From contig CAUYUJ010012636.1 in assembly GCA_963575745.1 (NCBI GenBank), forward strand, positions 308,536-372,535: a DNA stretch of 64,000 bases, written 5' to 3'. Both the position numbers and the translations under genes were made by a program. The stretch is from Prorocentrum cordatum (taxonomy: Eukaryota; Sar; Dinophyceae; Prorocentrales; Prorocentraceae). This document shows positions 32,970 to 43,860 of this stretch, in pieces; within the stretch, counting starts at the first letter, position 1; each line of letters opens with the position of its first letter. The notes under the pieces are model-generated. The model was given only the letters and a program-made list of their open reading frames with translations, was not told the DNA's origin and did not search any database.

Positions 32970-33078
32970 CAAACTAGGTGCGCTCGCGCCATATCTAACC
33001 TCCTACCCCATCCCAACCATCCCTTCCCAATGTGCAGGTGTTTCTCTATTCGCCGACGCGTGTCATAGCAGACCTGGG
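32970..33078 (-). repeat. Dispersed repeat family DR2, copy 2 (inverted)
   Basis: The reverse complement carries CCCAGGTCTGCTATGACACG, GGCGAATAGAGAAA, AGATATGGCGCGAG and CGCACCTAGTTTG. With copy 1 it frames a 0.9-kb interval in inverted orientation. Confidence 0.8.
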
Positions 33079-33125
33079 ACTCCAAAGATGAACCCTAGAG
33101 CTATCGGAAGGAAAAGCGAGCTGCA

Positions 33126-33983
33126 AACTTTGGAGGAGGAGGAGGAGGAGGAGGAGGGGGAGCGGGAGGAGGAGGAGGAGGGGCAGGAGGAAAAGGATAA
33201 CGAGGAAGATGGAGGACACGGACAAACACCAGCAGCGGGAACTGGAATGGAAGGAGCGGGAGGAACAGGATGACCAGGCGAAGGCGGAGGAGGGGAAATG
33301 AGGATGCGACAACGATGAAAAAAGACTCGGATCCAAGAAAGTGGCCCCTGTGCTGGGGCGAAAGCGCCTGACTGAAAAGACGGGAGCAGAAGCGCCGATA
33401 CGAAAATGAGGCCCACGCTGCAGCGGGAGCACCATTTGAAACAGCTAAAAAATAATCGGATTGCTGAGAAGCACAAGAACCATCAACGTTCGAGATCCCC
33501 TGTGCGAGAAACAGTACGCGGAGAGGGCCGAGCATCTTCCAGGCAGGCTCAGGGGAGAGAGGAGAGGAGCACCGCAGCGGAGAGGCGGGCGAGGAGCGGA
33601 GGGAGAGGCGGAAGGGAGGATGAGGAGGAGGGGGAGAAGGACGAGGACGGGAGAGGAGAAGGATGAGGAGAAAGAAGAGGAAGAGGTGGAGGAAAAGGAC
33701 GAGGACGAGGGAGGAGGCGGAGGAGGCGGAGGAGGAGGAGGAGGAGGAGGAGGAGAAGACGGAGGGGGGGGGGGGGCGCGGGCGGCGAGAAGGGAAGGAT
33801 GCGAGGGCGAGGGCGCGCGGACGGAGGACGAGGGAGGCGGAAGGAGGGAGATGAAAGCCAGAGGAAGAGCAGGGTGAAGGGAGGGGAGGGGAGGGGAGGG
33901 GAAGAGTAAGGTGAAGGGAGGGGAGGGGAAGGGCGGGGAGGAAAGCCAGAGGAAGAGTAAGGTGAAGGGAGGGGAGGGGAAAT
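33126..33983. repeat. (AGG)n-rich purine tracts
   Basis: Purest at 33131-33200 and 33600-33780, then GGGGA repeats at 33880-33980. Intervening 33205-33535 is unique with no gene. Confidence 0.88.
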
Positions 33984-34192
33984 TGGACGCCCAAAATGGG
34001 TACGGAAAAAATGGTTACAATGCCCAACAACAAATGCTGTCCCAAACCAACAGCGGCCGCTGTTGGGCAGGCGGCCTTCCGTCTCAAATGGACACAGGCC
34101 GCGGCGGCGCGAACAGCGAGTCCTGCACAAAATGAACAGCACCTGCTGTTGGTCTTTGTACCCACTCTTTCCGTACCCATTTCGATCGTCCC
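33984..34192. mobile_element. MITE-like element family A, copy 2
   Basis: The full-length match to 19588-19796 includes CAACAGCGGCCGCTGTTG and AGGCGGCCTTCCGTCTCAAA. The right terminal repeat is more eroded (CCCATTTCGATCGTCC) than the left. It is inserted in a purine-rich region. Confidence 0.92.
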
Positions 34193-34509
34193 GTGGAAAA
34201 GGAGGGTGATCATCGACCCCCCCCCCCCTCATCGCCCTCCCGGTCCTCTTGCCGAGCCACTGTCGTCGCGCACCGAGTCAGTCAGAGTAGATCTCGTCCT
34301 CGGCTTGAGCAAGGTCCCACCTCGACCAAGGAGGGCGGGAGGCAAGGGTGGAAGGGAACGGAGGGAGGGGCAGACCTTCGAAAACGTGATGTTTTCGGTA
34401 ATTCGGCTTCAAAAAACTGCTCTGGACCGTGGGACCGTCAAAGAAATCCAGGATGAGGAAGCGGTCCACAGAAACGGGTCGAGGGCTCTGGGGACACGGC
34501 GTTGAACTT

Positions 34510-34796
34510 GGATCGCCGCGGGGGGTGCTAAGGGGATATGGTGGTAAGTAGTGGATGCTAAGGTGGGTTCTACCCAGCCTAACCCAGCTTAGAAGTGGGT
34601 TGCATGTGCCCTTAGTGGCCTAAGGGCGCGTACAGATCTGGGCTAAGTGGGCGGAGCCCACTTGGCGGAGTTACCTAATCATGCTAATCAACACAAGGCA
34701 CTCGTGACGCACTCATTAGATGGGTTAGGCCAGACAAGACCCACGTTAGCATCCACTTCTAACCCCCCATCTCCTTAGCAACCACCGCGGCGATCC
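34510..34796. mobile_element. 287-bp inverted-repeat element
   Basis: Imperfect arms of about 75 bp: GGATCGCCGCGG, TGCTAAGG, AGTGGATGCTAA, GTGGGT and GCCTAACCCA on the left all recur in inverted order on the right, ending CCGCGGCGATCC. GAAC occurs just outside each end and may be a target duplication. No ORF. Confidence 0.85.
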
Positions 34797-34799
34797 CAG

Positions 34800-35224
34800 A
34801 ACAGAGCACATGGTCTGGAGAGACAGGGATCGGGGAGACGTAAGACTCGAGTACGGGGGACTCGTGTTGGCCTGACGGGACCATCATAAAAATGACGAGA
34901 ACAAACATGAAATTTGACGCGAGCTCCCGCTGCAAACATCCCACGCAAACTGGCTCGCCCAAAGACGTCGGCGAACCCGAGTTTCGGCTTACTCGTGTCT
35001 TACGTCGCCCCGAAAGGGAGGGGAGGGGGCGGAAAGGGTGACACACATCGAGGACCCGGGGCGCACTTGGCCCCTTCTGGGCCTCCCAGGAGGAGCCTCT
35101 GGAGGCCCGCAAGGAGGCCTCTGGGCTCCGTCGTTGCGAGCCGTGCCCTGGCCTCTGCGAGGCCCTCGTTGTTTCTGGGCCCGAAGCCTCCGTTTTCCAC
35201 CCCGTCCTCTCCTGGCATTCCTGC
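34800..35224. other. No gene seen
   Basis: Unique GC-rich sequence with no recognisable motif on either strand. Confidence 0.4.
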
Positions 35225-35350
35225 CTCCACCGGCTCCTGCTGCTGCTGCTGCTGCTGCTCCTGGTGATCCTCCTTCCTCGTCCTCCCCTCCTCTTCCTGC
35301 TGCTCATCCTTCCTGCTCATCCACCAAGACCTCCTCCTCCTCCTCCTCCA
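35225..35350. repeat. (CTG)n and (TCC)n microsatellite
   Basis: CTGCTGCTG at 35237-35260 and TCCTCC at 35265-35350. Confidence 0.9.
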
Positions 35351-35407
35351 ACCTACGCAGAGGCCCGCTATTGATTGCGCATGACACGGAAAGGTCCGTT
35401 GGGGGGG

Positions 35408-35512
35408 TCCCAGGTCCGCGACGACACCCGTGGGCGGATAGAGAGCGAAAAAGCGCAATGAAAAGTGAGCGGTGGGAGTCAAATATAGCGCGAGCGCACC
35501 TGGCTTGCCTCC
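35408..35512 (+). repeat. Dispersed repeat family DR2, copy 3
   Basis: Carries CCCAGGTCCGCGACGACAC, GGGCGGATAGAGAGC, AATATAGCGCGAGCGCACC and TGGCTTGCC, aligned with the copies at 31990 and 32970. Confidence 0.78.
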
Positions 35513-35695
35513 AGCTCCTCGCCCTCCTCCCCCTGCCCCATACCCATCCATATCCTCCCAATAGTGTCCCTCCTCGGCCTTGTCATCCTCTCCCCCCTTA
35601 TCCCCCCTTCCTCTACCCACCGTAGCCTCTCCCTGGCCCCATTCATGTTCATATTAATATTCCTCCTCCTTTTCCTCTCCCTCCTCGACTTCCAG

Positions 35696-35846
35696 ACCAT
35701 CATCATCACCGTCACCACACCATCGTAATCATCATAATCGCAGCCGTCAGAATCGTCATCAACCTCATCAGAAATCTCTGTCGTCGCCATCATCATCATC
35801 GTCGTGGTCATCATCACAATCGCCTGCATCATCAGCATCATAATCG

Positions 35847-35879
<33 letters not shown>

Positions 35880-35984
35880 GCATGATCATCATCATCATCA
35901 TCATCATCAGCATCATCATTATCACCATCAGCATCATCATCATCATCGTCATCATCAGCATCATTATCATCATTATCAGCATCC

Positions 35985-36023
<39 letters not shown>

Positions 36024-36355
36024 ACAGCATCATCATCGTCATCGTCATCCTCATCGTCATCAGCATCATCATCATCATCATCAGCAGCATCGTCACCATC
36101 AGTATCAGCATCATCAGTATCAGCATCATCATGATCAGCATCATCATAATCATCACCATCAGCATAATCATCAGCATCAGCAGCAGCATCGCCACCATCA
36201 TCATCATAATCAGCATCAACATCATTACCATCGGCATCATCATAGCGATCACCGTCCCCATCAGAACCATCAGCGTCACCAGCATCAAAATGATTACAAA
36301 TAGCAACATTATCCGCATCATCATCACCAGTAGCAGCCGCATCACCATCGAGAAT
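35696..36355. repeat. (ATC)n microsatellite
   Basis: CATCAT triplets with CAG and CAC interruptions; frames encode I/S/H or M/D repeats only. Confidence 0.97.
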
Positions 36356-36729
36356 TCAACATCGCAATATTCAATACGATGACCTCCTCCTTGTCATCCT
36401 GCACCTTCCTATCCGCCATCCGCTTGTTGTACCTATCTTTCACTACCACCTCTTCCCCCCTCCTTCCCGCCGTTCAGAAGCGAAACACCACCGAGGCGAG
36501 ACCACCACAACACTGGCCTGCAAAAAGAAACCTTTGATTCGTCGTCTTCCCCTACTCCACCGCTACTTTCCTTTGGTGTCCATCGTGAACGCTGCGCTCC
36601 GCCCACCCAGCTGGATGGCCCACCTGGGAACTTGGTACGCCGCGGGCTGCACTTCAGCCTGGGCGGACTCATGAGAGGGAGCGCACGCCAGTGACACTCC
36701 AAGGATAAAAGAACCACAGAAAAGCGACG
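36356..36729. other. No gene seen
   Basis: Unique sequence between two microsatellites. Confidence 0.4.
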
Positions 36730-36776
36730 TCACACACGCAGGCACACGCACGCGCGCACGCACGCACGCACGCACT

Positions 36777-36813
<37 letters not shown>

Positions 36814-36945
36814 TCGCACACACAAACACACACAAAACAAAAAAACGCACGCACGCACGCACGCACGCAAGCACGCGCGCAAACGCACACGTACACACCC
36901 ACACACACACACACACATGCACACACACACACAAACCAACGCACC
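36730..36945. repeat. (CA)n and (CGCA)n microsatellite
   Basis: Alternating CACACA and ACGCACGC runs; minus-strand frames read CVCVCVCV. Confidence 0.97.
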
Positions 36946-37879
36946 CACTGCTTCCCAAATCGGCCCATAGAGATGTGGGATCGACGGACTGGAGGCAGCG
37001 GCGAATGATGAGCACAAAGCAGAAAATGGGAGGATCAAAACGTCCACAGGAGCGCAAGGGAAGCGCGGAACCCAGACATCCCAGCGTGGCCCACAAGCCC
37101 TGGCAGCGGAGGAATGACGGGGGGTGGCGGGGGGGGGCCGCGCACTCAGGGGGGTAGGGGGAAGGCTTCCTGGAAGCAGGGGTGCTTCCAGAAAGCACCC
37201 GCCCCACACCATCCTCTGCGCGTAGCCGAGGAGGAGCGGGGAGCGCGGAGCGTGCAGACCATGCCGTGGGAGGCGCCTGGAGTACCCAAAAGCTGCGCGC
37301 GGGAAGCGCGAGCCGGAGGCGACGGGGGTGGAGCCCTGGAGCCCCGGAGGCGGCGAGGCGGCGCCGCGAGGCACGGGGCACGAGGCTCCACGAGGGCGGA
37401 GCGCCTGAGGACAGTGCGCTGCTTGTCATTGTGTCGGCGGTGTCGGCGATTATTGCCGATTGGCGCGAATTGGCCCGCTTTTTGCTGAGGACTTTGCCGC
37501 CCCATTCGCTCAAAATTTAATGCACTCTAAACTGCAAAGAAGAGCCTGGCGTGGAGGCGCGCCCGAAGACGTCAGGCGGGCGGAACGAGCACCCTGCACC
37601 TCCTCCTCCTCCTCCGAGGCGCGCCCCCAGGGCCCACCGAGATACGTCCCATGTCACGCTGTGCCTGTGCATGCCGTCGTGGACGACGGGGCCGACTGCC
37701 CCTGCCGCCTGGGTCGGAATGCCTAGCGCGGACCTGGCCTGCGCGGGCGAAGGGGAAGGAGGCGGCCGCAGCGGACGGCCGCAGCGTTGGACGGCCGCGG
37801 GGCGAGAGCGGAGGCGAAGCCCACGGAGGGCAGTCATGTAAGCGTTTTTGTTGTTTAGTCGGGGCTTCGACGTTTGGCC
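36946..37879. other. No gene seen
   Basis: GC-rich unique sequence. A short hairpin, AGGCTTCCTGGAAGCA with GTGCTTCCAGAAAGCAC, lies at about 37163-37198. No protein motif. Confidence 0.4.
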
Positions 37880-38055
37880 GAGAAGGAAGGGGCGCCAGGA
37901 CACACAAGTAAATACACGCAAATAAGAGGATTCCCCATATTTTCCATATTTTCTGGGTTTCTGTCTTCCCTCCCACTTCCCATGTTTTCCCATCTTTTCT
38001 GGGGAATCGACGATTCATTGTGTCTGTGTGTGTGTGTCCTTCCCCTCCTGAGAGA
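37880..38055 (+). repeat. Dispersed repeat family DR1, plus copy 2
   Basis: Aligns with 28380-28550 through GGATTCCCCATATTTTCC, GTCTTCCCTCCCACTTCCC and GGGGAATCGACGATTCAT. Confidence 0.88.
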
Positions 38056-38560
38056 AGGGTGGGGAAGGAGGCGTCTGGGTCTGGGCCGGCGCTCAGTCGA
38101 TCACCTGTTTTACCAGTCGCGCAGCCAGACTGGGGGGCGAGGGGCTCTGGCCAGCCGCCAGAAGGCAGAGGCAAAAAACAGCCAAGAGCTCGAGAATGGG
38201 GGGAGGGAGGGCGAGGAGGACGAGGGGGGACACGGCGCACACGGATGATGACGAGGGAGGGGAATGAGGACGAGGACGAGGAGGAGGACGAGGACGAGGA
38301 GGGGCAGGAGGAGGAGCCCGCGCCGATCGGCGACGCAAAACAGAAAAACAGCTACCACAGGCGGCGAGGCGCTGCACTGGGCGCTGCTTGATAGGGGGGG
38401 GCAATACATGGGGGGGAAAGGCAAAGAGAGGTGCACCCTCGTGACATGTAGGCTGGTTGCTCTGCCTCCTGTCCTTCGTTCCTCCGATCTCACTGCGTAT
38501 GTTGCTGCAACGACCTGACGCGTTTCTCATGCCAACGCGTCCTGTCGGATGTGCGGATTG
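38056..38560. other. No gene seen
   Basis: Contains (GAC/GAG)n at 38262-38315 and otherwise unique sequence. Confidence 0.4.
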
Positions 38561-38759
38561 TCGGCGGCGGGCGAGGGGGGTAAGTGAGCAGGAGAAGGCC
38601 TTCTCAGAAGGTGCGGAAGTCCCCTGGCCTTCTGAGAAGTTGCCCAAGCCTTCCCCGTAGACACAGGAAACTTCTCGGCAGGTAGGGCTTCTGAGAAGTC
38701 CCGCCGCCTTGTGAGGAGGCCTTCTCCTTCTCACGTCACCCGCCCTCGCTCGCCGCCGA
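38561..38759. mobile_element. MITE-like element family B, copy 2
   Basis: 199 bp. Left TCGGCGGCGGGCGAGGGGGG and right CCGCCCTCGCTCGCCGCCGA are terminal inverted repeats. Inner arms GAGAAGGCCTTCTCAGAAGG and GAGGAGGCCTTCTCC complete about 50 bp of complementarity. It matches the intronic element at 13199-13390 in opposite orientation. Confidence 0.9.
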
Positions 38760-39049
38760 GATGGGGTGGACGGTCGGGCGGGGCGAAGGGTGCACCGCTC
38801 GTGCGCCTTCGGGGTCCCGGGGGTGGGCCCTTTCGGGCCGCTTTCCTGCAGCCCTCCATCCGCTCCCCCCTCCTGCCACTCTTTGTCGATCCCCCATTGA
38901 CGAGACGCCGCGGCGATCGGCGGCGGGGGGCCACGTGCCGGTGGCAGCGAAAGGTGGGGCGTGAAGGGACAGGCTACGAGTGCTCTCCCTGTCGTCGTGC
39001 CAGTCCCAGCTGGCCTGCGTCCAAGGGCCCTCGCAATACCTCAGACTAT
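38760..39049. other. No gene seen
   Basis: Unique GC-rich sequence. Confidence 0.35.
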
Positions 39050-39061
39050 CCATGGTGCGCG

Positions 39062-39111
<50 letters not shown>

Positions 39112-39205
39112 CACATACACACACAAACGAAACACACACACACACACACACACACAACCACAACCCACACACACACACACACACGCACGCATACACTCAC
39201 TCGCG
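39050..39205. repeat. (CA)n microsatellite
   Basis: CACACA with CGCA and ACAAAC interruptions. Confidence 0.97.
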
Positions 39206-39850
39206 TAAACGCGCGCAAACGCAAAGTGCCACAATGCTATTCCAACTGCGCGATTCCTCGTTATAAGACTCGCTATGATGTCAAAGGCCTCGAAACAATT
39301 ACCTCGCGATGGCGTCTTCGTCGAAACCAGTGCCGAATAACTGGCGCAATTCCAAGAAGACTCTCAGAAAGAGAAGCCCAACCCGCTCGCGCCCGCCACA
39401 CTGAAGTTTACACGTCCGCCCTGCTATATATTCTCTCAAAGCTCATGTCATCACCTACACGTGCCACAGCGTCGACCCTGACGACAGCACATGTAGTTAA
39501 GAACGGCGCAAGGTGCAACGCCATCGAATATCAACTATGCTGGAAACAACCCTCGTCCTCCCCATGCTCCTCCGCGGACTCCTTCTCTTCCCCCTCCTCC
39601 CCATCACTCATCCTCCCCCCCCCCCTTCCTCCACCCTACCTCGCTCCGTCCACCTCCTCCTCCCCTCCCGCATGCTCTTTCCAGACATCGGCGACCGAAG
39701 CTACGAAAGCGCAAATACCTGCACGCCCTTTCAAATTTGCGGTGCAGCCTCCCGGGGCGCCCAATTGGCCCCCATCGCCATATCGCTGGTGCAGGACGCT
39801 CCACCTCGAGGGAAGAATCAGCTGGATAACAGTATCGAAGGAGAAAGTAA
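39206..39850. other. No gene seen
   Basis: Less GC-rich unique sequence with no convincing frame. A short CT/C-rich run is at 39570-39670. Confidence 0.4.
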
Positions 39851-40035
39851 CTACTCCAGATTTCGTAATAAAGGGAGGGGGGTCTCATTTTGGGGGGGGT
39901 CTCTTCCAGGCTATCTTGGAGGGCCTGGGGGGGTCTGGGGACGATGTTTTGGAGGGTTCTCCCACGGGGGAGGTCTGAAATGGCTTGTCTTGGAGGGTCC
40001 AGACCCCCTCCCTTTTATTACGAAATCTGGAGTAG
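39851..40035. mobile_element. Stowaway-like MITE with TA target duplication
   Basis: Nearly perfect terminal repeats: left TACTCCAGATTTCGTAATAA and right TTATTACGAAATCTGGAGTA, continuing into GGGAGGGGG/CCCCCTCCC. If TA (39852-39853 and 40033-40034) is the target duplication, the element is 39854-40032 and begins CTCC, as Stowaway MITEs of the Tc1/mariner superfamily do. The interior is G-rich and lacks an ORF. Confidence 0.9.
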
Positions 40036-40193
40036 AGGAGGAGGACATGATTGGAGGATGAGGAGAAGAGGAAGACGGAGGGAGCTGGACCCCAGGCACC
40101 GTATGCCGCTCCAGCCGCAGACGTGCCTGCAACCATGGCATCATGCGCAACTGGAGGCGCTCGCGAGCCCCCTGCCCAATCCCACGGATTCCT

Positions 40194-40290
40194 TTCTCCT
40201 CCTCCTCCTCCTCCTCCTCCTCCTCCTCGTCCTCCTCCTCCTCGTCCTCCTCCTCCTTCTCCTCTTCTCCTCCTCCTCCACCTCCTTCTC
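40194..40290. repeat. (TCC)n microsatellite
   Basis: TCC triplets with GTCC interruptions, at the 3' end of the following minus-strand frame. Confidence 0.95.
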
Positions 40291-40319
40291 CCCGCTGTGC
40301 GTCTCCCCTATCGTCTTCC

Positions 40320-40671
40320 TCTTATTCCACCTGCGCATGATTCCACGACATAGTTCACTGAACCACGGCCTCCAGAACGCCCCAATGAACATCCTGACAA
40401 GTCGGTCTGTCAAGCCGTAAATCGTTGTCACACCGTAGGAGCCGTGGTGACAGTGGTCATCCTGCTGCTCCTGCCTAGGCCACGTCCCCAAAGGCAGAAT
40501 AGGATCATGTAAACCATGAGGTTTGAAAGCCAACCAACAAACAATTACAAAAACTAAACAGACAATATATTCCAACAATTCTGGGCTGTTTGCTCCTAGG
40601 GCGTCTCCTTTGGGAACTTGACCAAAACGCCCTCTCTTATACTTCACAAGGAAGGAACAACAAGTCATCAT
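40320..40671 (-). CDS. Hypothetical protein with one membrane segment
   Basis: I do not recognise this frame. The minus-strand ORF starts MMTCCSFLVKYKRGRFGQVP and contains a hydrophobic stretch LLEYIVCLVFVIVCWLAF (about residues 33-50) that could be a membrane helix. It continues with TIYGLTDRLVRMFIGAFW and RGIMRRWNKRK, then runs into the (TCC)n tract as E/R repeats. The composition is more protein-like and less GC-biased than its surroundings, but no family, splice site or leader supports it. It could be a C-terminal exon or chance. Confidence 0.3.
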
Positions 40672-41403
40672 GAGGATTACACAAGTTCATGTCCGTTCGG
40701 AACGCTCGGAAGCCAACCTGCACCAAGACGTGGCTCCGCGTCCTGTGCCTGACATCTGTTTTCCTCCTGCAGCCGTCAGATGTTGCTTCCACTTCGACTG
40801 TCTGGGTGTACCCACGCTTCTGTCCTGCGACTCGTGCCATCATCGCTGTCCGCTCCCCTGCCCGAGAAGACTGCGCGGTGCGCCCTGCACTCTGCAGCCC
40901 ACACCCCGCCGCTCGCAGCCCCCCGCTGTGCCTCCGCTGCCGAGCCAGCCGCCCGCAGCCTCCGCTACCGCTGGGGCTGCCGGGAGGCGCGTCGCACCCG
41001 AAGGATCCGCCACGACCATGGTCGGGAAGTAGCCCGAGTTGTAGCCCGAGTTGATGTACTCGCGGGGAGGATGCCGGCGGAAGCAGAGCTGCCAATCGGC
41101 GAGGACGACAGGCAGGCCAGGGTGCGTCAGACAAAGGTACAGTGGGGAGCGCCCACGTGGAGCACGTGCCGCGGCTCACCTGGAAAACGTCTTGCCGGCC
41201 GACGGTTGCCAGGAGACACGCGGCCAAAGAGGAACCCAAGGTAGCTCAAGATAGCGCATGCAGCCCCGCGGATTGCTCAAGATAGGGAGGGCGCGCCACT
41301 GCTTTAACCCAGAGGGGGAACGACACCCTCCCTCCTATCCGGGCGGGGAGTTGACACTTCCTAAGCCCTGGTCTTCCTAGCCGAACCCGAACTCTGGGGC
41401 GCG
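40672..41403. other. No gene seen
   Basis: Open frames on both strands are P/R/A-rich and without motifs. Confidence 0.4.
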
Positions 41404-41574
41404 CAAACATGGATTAGCGATCCATGGATTTGGCGCGCGGTCGTCTAATCCATGGATCGGGGGAGGTGCCATCCCCAACATGCGGCCGGCGCCGCCTCGC
41501 TCGGCGGCGGAAATCCACGATTCCCAATGAAAACGGGATCCGTCGCTAATCCACGCCCCCTTAATCCATGTTTG
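41404..41574. mobile_element. Candidate MITE with CAAACATGGATTA termini
   Basis: Left CAAACATGGATTAGCGA and right TTAATCCATGTTTG are inverted terminal repeats, and TCTAATCCATGGATCG lies inside. About 171 bp with no ORF. Telomere-like CCCTAACCC sequence begins directly after it (41585). Confidence 0.65.
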
Positions 41575-41869
41575 CGATCGCCTGACTAACACCCTACCCC
41601 TAACCCTCTAACCCGACAATTACCCCAAACCCAAATCCCACCAGCCCTTTGGGCGTGAGTGGTTTAGGGAGTCCGCTCTGTTCTCAACCCCCCTTCTTCC
41701 CCTTCGGGGAGGGGTTTACCCCTCCCCCTACCCCCTCCCCCTGGACCTGGAGGGGGCCTTCCGCGGGTGGTCAGAGGGTCCTTTTTCTATCCCTGGGAGG
41801 GCTAAAATTCGACACCCCTCACGAGGATCGTCGCCCCCAGGGGGGGGACACTGAAAAATGCTCGCCCCA
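41575..41869. other. Short telomere-like run, then unique sequence
   Basis: CCCTACCCCTAACCC variants at 41588-41640, then pyrimidine-rich unique sequence without a gene. Confidence 0.5.
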
Positions 41870-42010
41870 TCTGCGACCGATCGCCCCCAAGATGGCCTCA
41901 TCAGGCCCCCAAGACGCTCCAAGAGGCGACCCAGAGAGCCTTCGGACGTTCCCCAGAGGCTCAAAAGAGAGCCCAAGAGGCCCCAAAACGGCCTCCAAGA
42001 GGCCTCCCTA
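41870..42010. repeat. CCAAGAnGGCC degenerate repeat, copy 2
   Basis: CCCCAAGATGGCC, CCCAAGACGC, CCAAGAGGCGACC and similar units, as at 3.6-4.1 kb and 63.5-64 kb. Confidence 0.7.
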
Positions 42011-42015
42011 TTGCC

Positions 42016-42356
<341 letters not shown>

Positions 42357-42357
42357 G

Positions 42358-42965
42358 GGGGCCCGAACGACTCGCACCAGGACGAGGTGCCCGAACGCCT
42401 CACACCACGAGGAGCCCGAACGACTCACACCAGGACGAGGGGCCCGAACGACTCACACCACGAAGAGCCCGAACGACTCACACCAGGAGGAGGGGCCCGA
42501 ACGACTCACACCAGGACGAGGCGCCCGAACGACTCACACCACGAGGAGCCCGAACGACTCACACCACGACGAGGGCCCCGAACGACTCACACCACGAGGA
42601 GCCCGAACGAGTCACACCAGGAGGAGGGGCCCGAACGACTCACACCAGGACGAGGGGCCCGAACAACTCACACCACGAGAAGCCCGAACGACTCACACCA
42701 GGACGAAGAGCCCGAACGACTCACACCACGAAGAGCCCGAACGACTCACACCAGGAAGAAGGGCCCGAACGACTCACACCAGGACGAGAGGCCCGAACGA
42801 CTCAAACCACGAGGAGCCCGAACGGCTCACACCAGGACGAGGGGCCCGAACGACTCACACCACGAGGAGCCCGAACGACTCACACCAGGAAGAGGGGCCC
42901 GAAGGACTCACACAAGGACGATGGGGCCGAACGACTCACACCACGAGGGGCCCCAACGACTCCCA
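42358..42965. repeat. GCCCGAACGACTCACACCA minisatellite
   Basis: About 21 copies of a 26-29-bp unit. Two unit types often alternate, ending CCAGGACGAGG and CCACGAGGA, which gives a higher-order period of about 55 bp. Confidence 0.96.
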
Positions 42966-42968
42966 CCA

Positions 42969-43023
<55 letters not shown>

Positions 43024-43140
43024 TCGTCGTCGTCGTCGTCGACGTCGTCGTCGTCGTCGTCGTCGTCGTCGTTGTGGTCGTCGTCGTCGTCGCGGTCGAT
43101 ATCGTCGTCGTCGTCGGGTGCGTCGTCGTTGTTAGGATCA
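42966..43140. repeat. (GTC)n microsatellite
   Basis: Imperfect CGT/GTC triplets directly after the minisatellite. 43141-43384 is unique with no gene. Confidence 0.95.
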
Positions 43141-43384
43141 TCGCTGTGGTCGTCGTCTCCGCTAAATCCCTCTTGCCTCCCACCGCTTTCTCTCCCTCCT
43201 CCTCCGCCTCGTCCTTCTCCCGCTCCCACCACAAGGAGGATGTACAAGGAGGCGGGAGGAAGGAGGAACAGGGGAGATATGCGGGGGCAGGCGGAAACAC
43301 GCCTGAAAAACACGACTGTCGGCATGCTTCGCAAGAGTTGCTGTTTTGAGATGGGCTGGTGGGGATACGCGAAGCGTGAAGAAT

Positions 43385-43860
43385 TCTAATCAGCACCCCG
43401 AATTCTCGTGATAAACCCTGTTCACCGAACCCCCACACCCTAATCCGAACAATCCAACCCGAATCGAACCGCACACATGACCTGAACAGTACTCCGAACA
43501 CCTTACCCCCCTAGCCCGAACACCCAAATCCTGACCCTAAACAGGAAGCTTGAACTTAAAGCACTGACCCTAACGCCCTAACCCTAAGCACTCCCCTGCA
43601 TCCTAGTCAGAACATCAATCCCTACACTCTAAAGCACTAAAACCTAAACAGCTTTACCCGAAGTGCACACCCTAGCCCGAAACCCTGACCATACACCCCA
43701 ACCCTCTAACCACAACCCAAAACCCTGACAACAACCCTGAGCACCAGCACGAAATCCCAACAACCTATCCCTGACCCAACAACTAACCCAAACCATAAAC
43801 CCTGGTCCTAAACCCTAGCCCGACACCATGACGACCTCACCCCAAAACCCTGAAGCCCTC
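43385..43860. repeat. Degenerate telomere-like block
   Basis: CCCTAACCC, CCGAACACC and CCCTGACC variants over about 475 bp, similar in style to 25540-26470. Confidence 0.82.

Noticed and set aside
33984-34010. Resemblance of the MITE family A terminus (CCAAAATGGGTACGG) to reversed DinoSL
   Set aside because: Only one of the four termini has the CCAAAATGG form; the other three read CGACATGG or CGAAATGG, so the match is probably a chance substitution.
36669-37513. CVCVCVC-rich minus-strand frames
   Set aside because: Product of (CA)n and (CGCA)n microsatellites.
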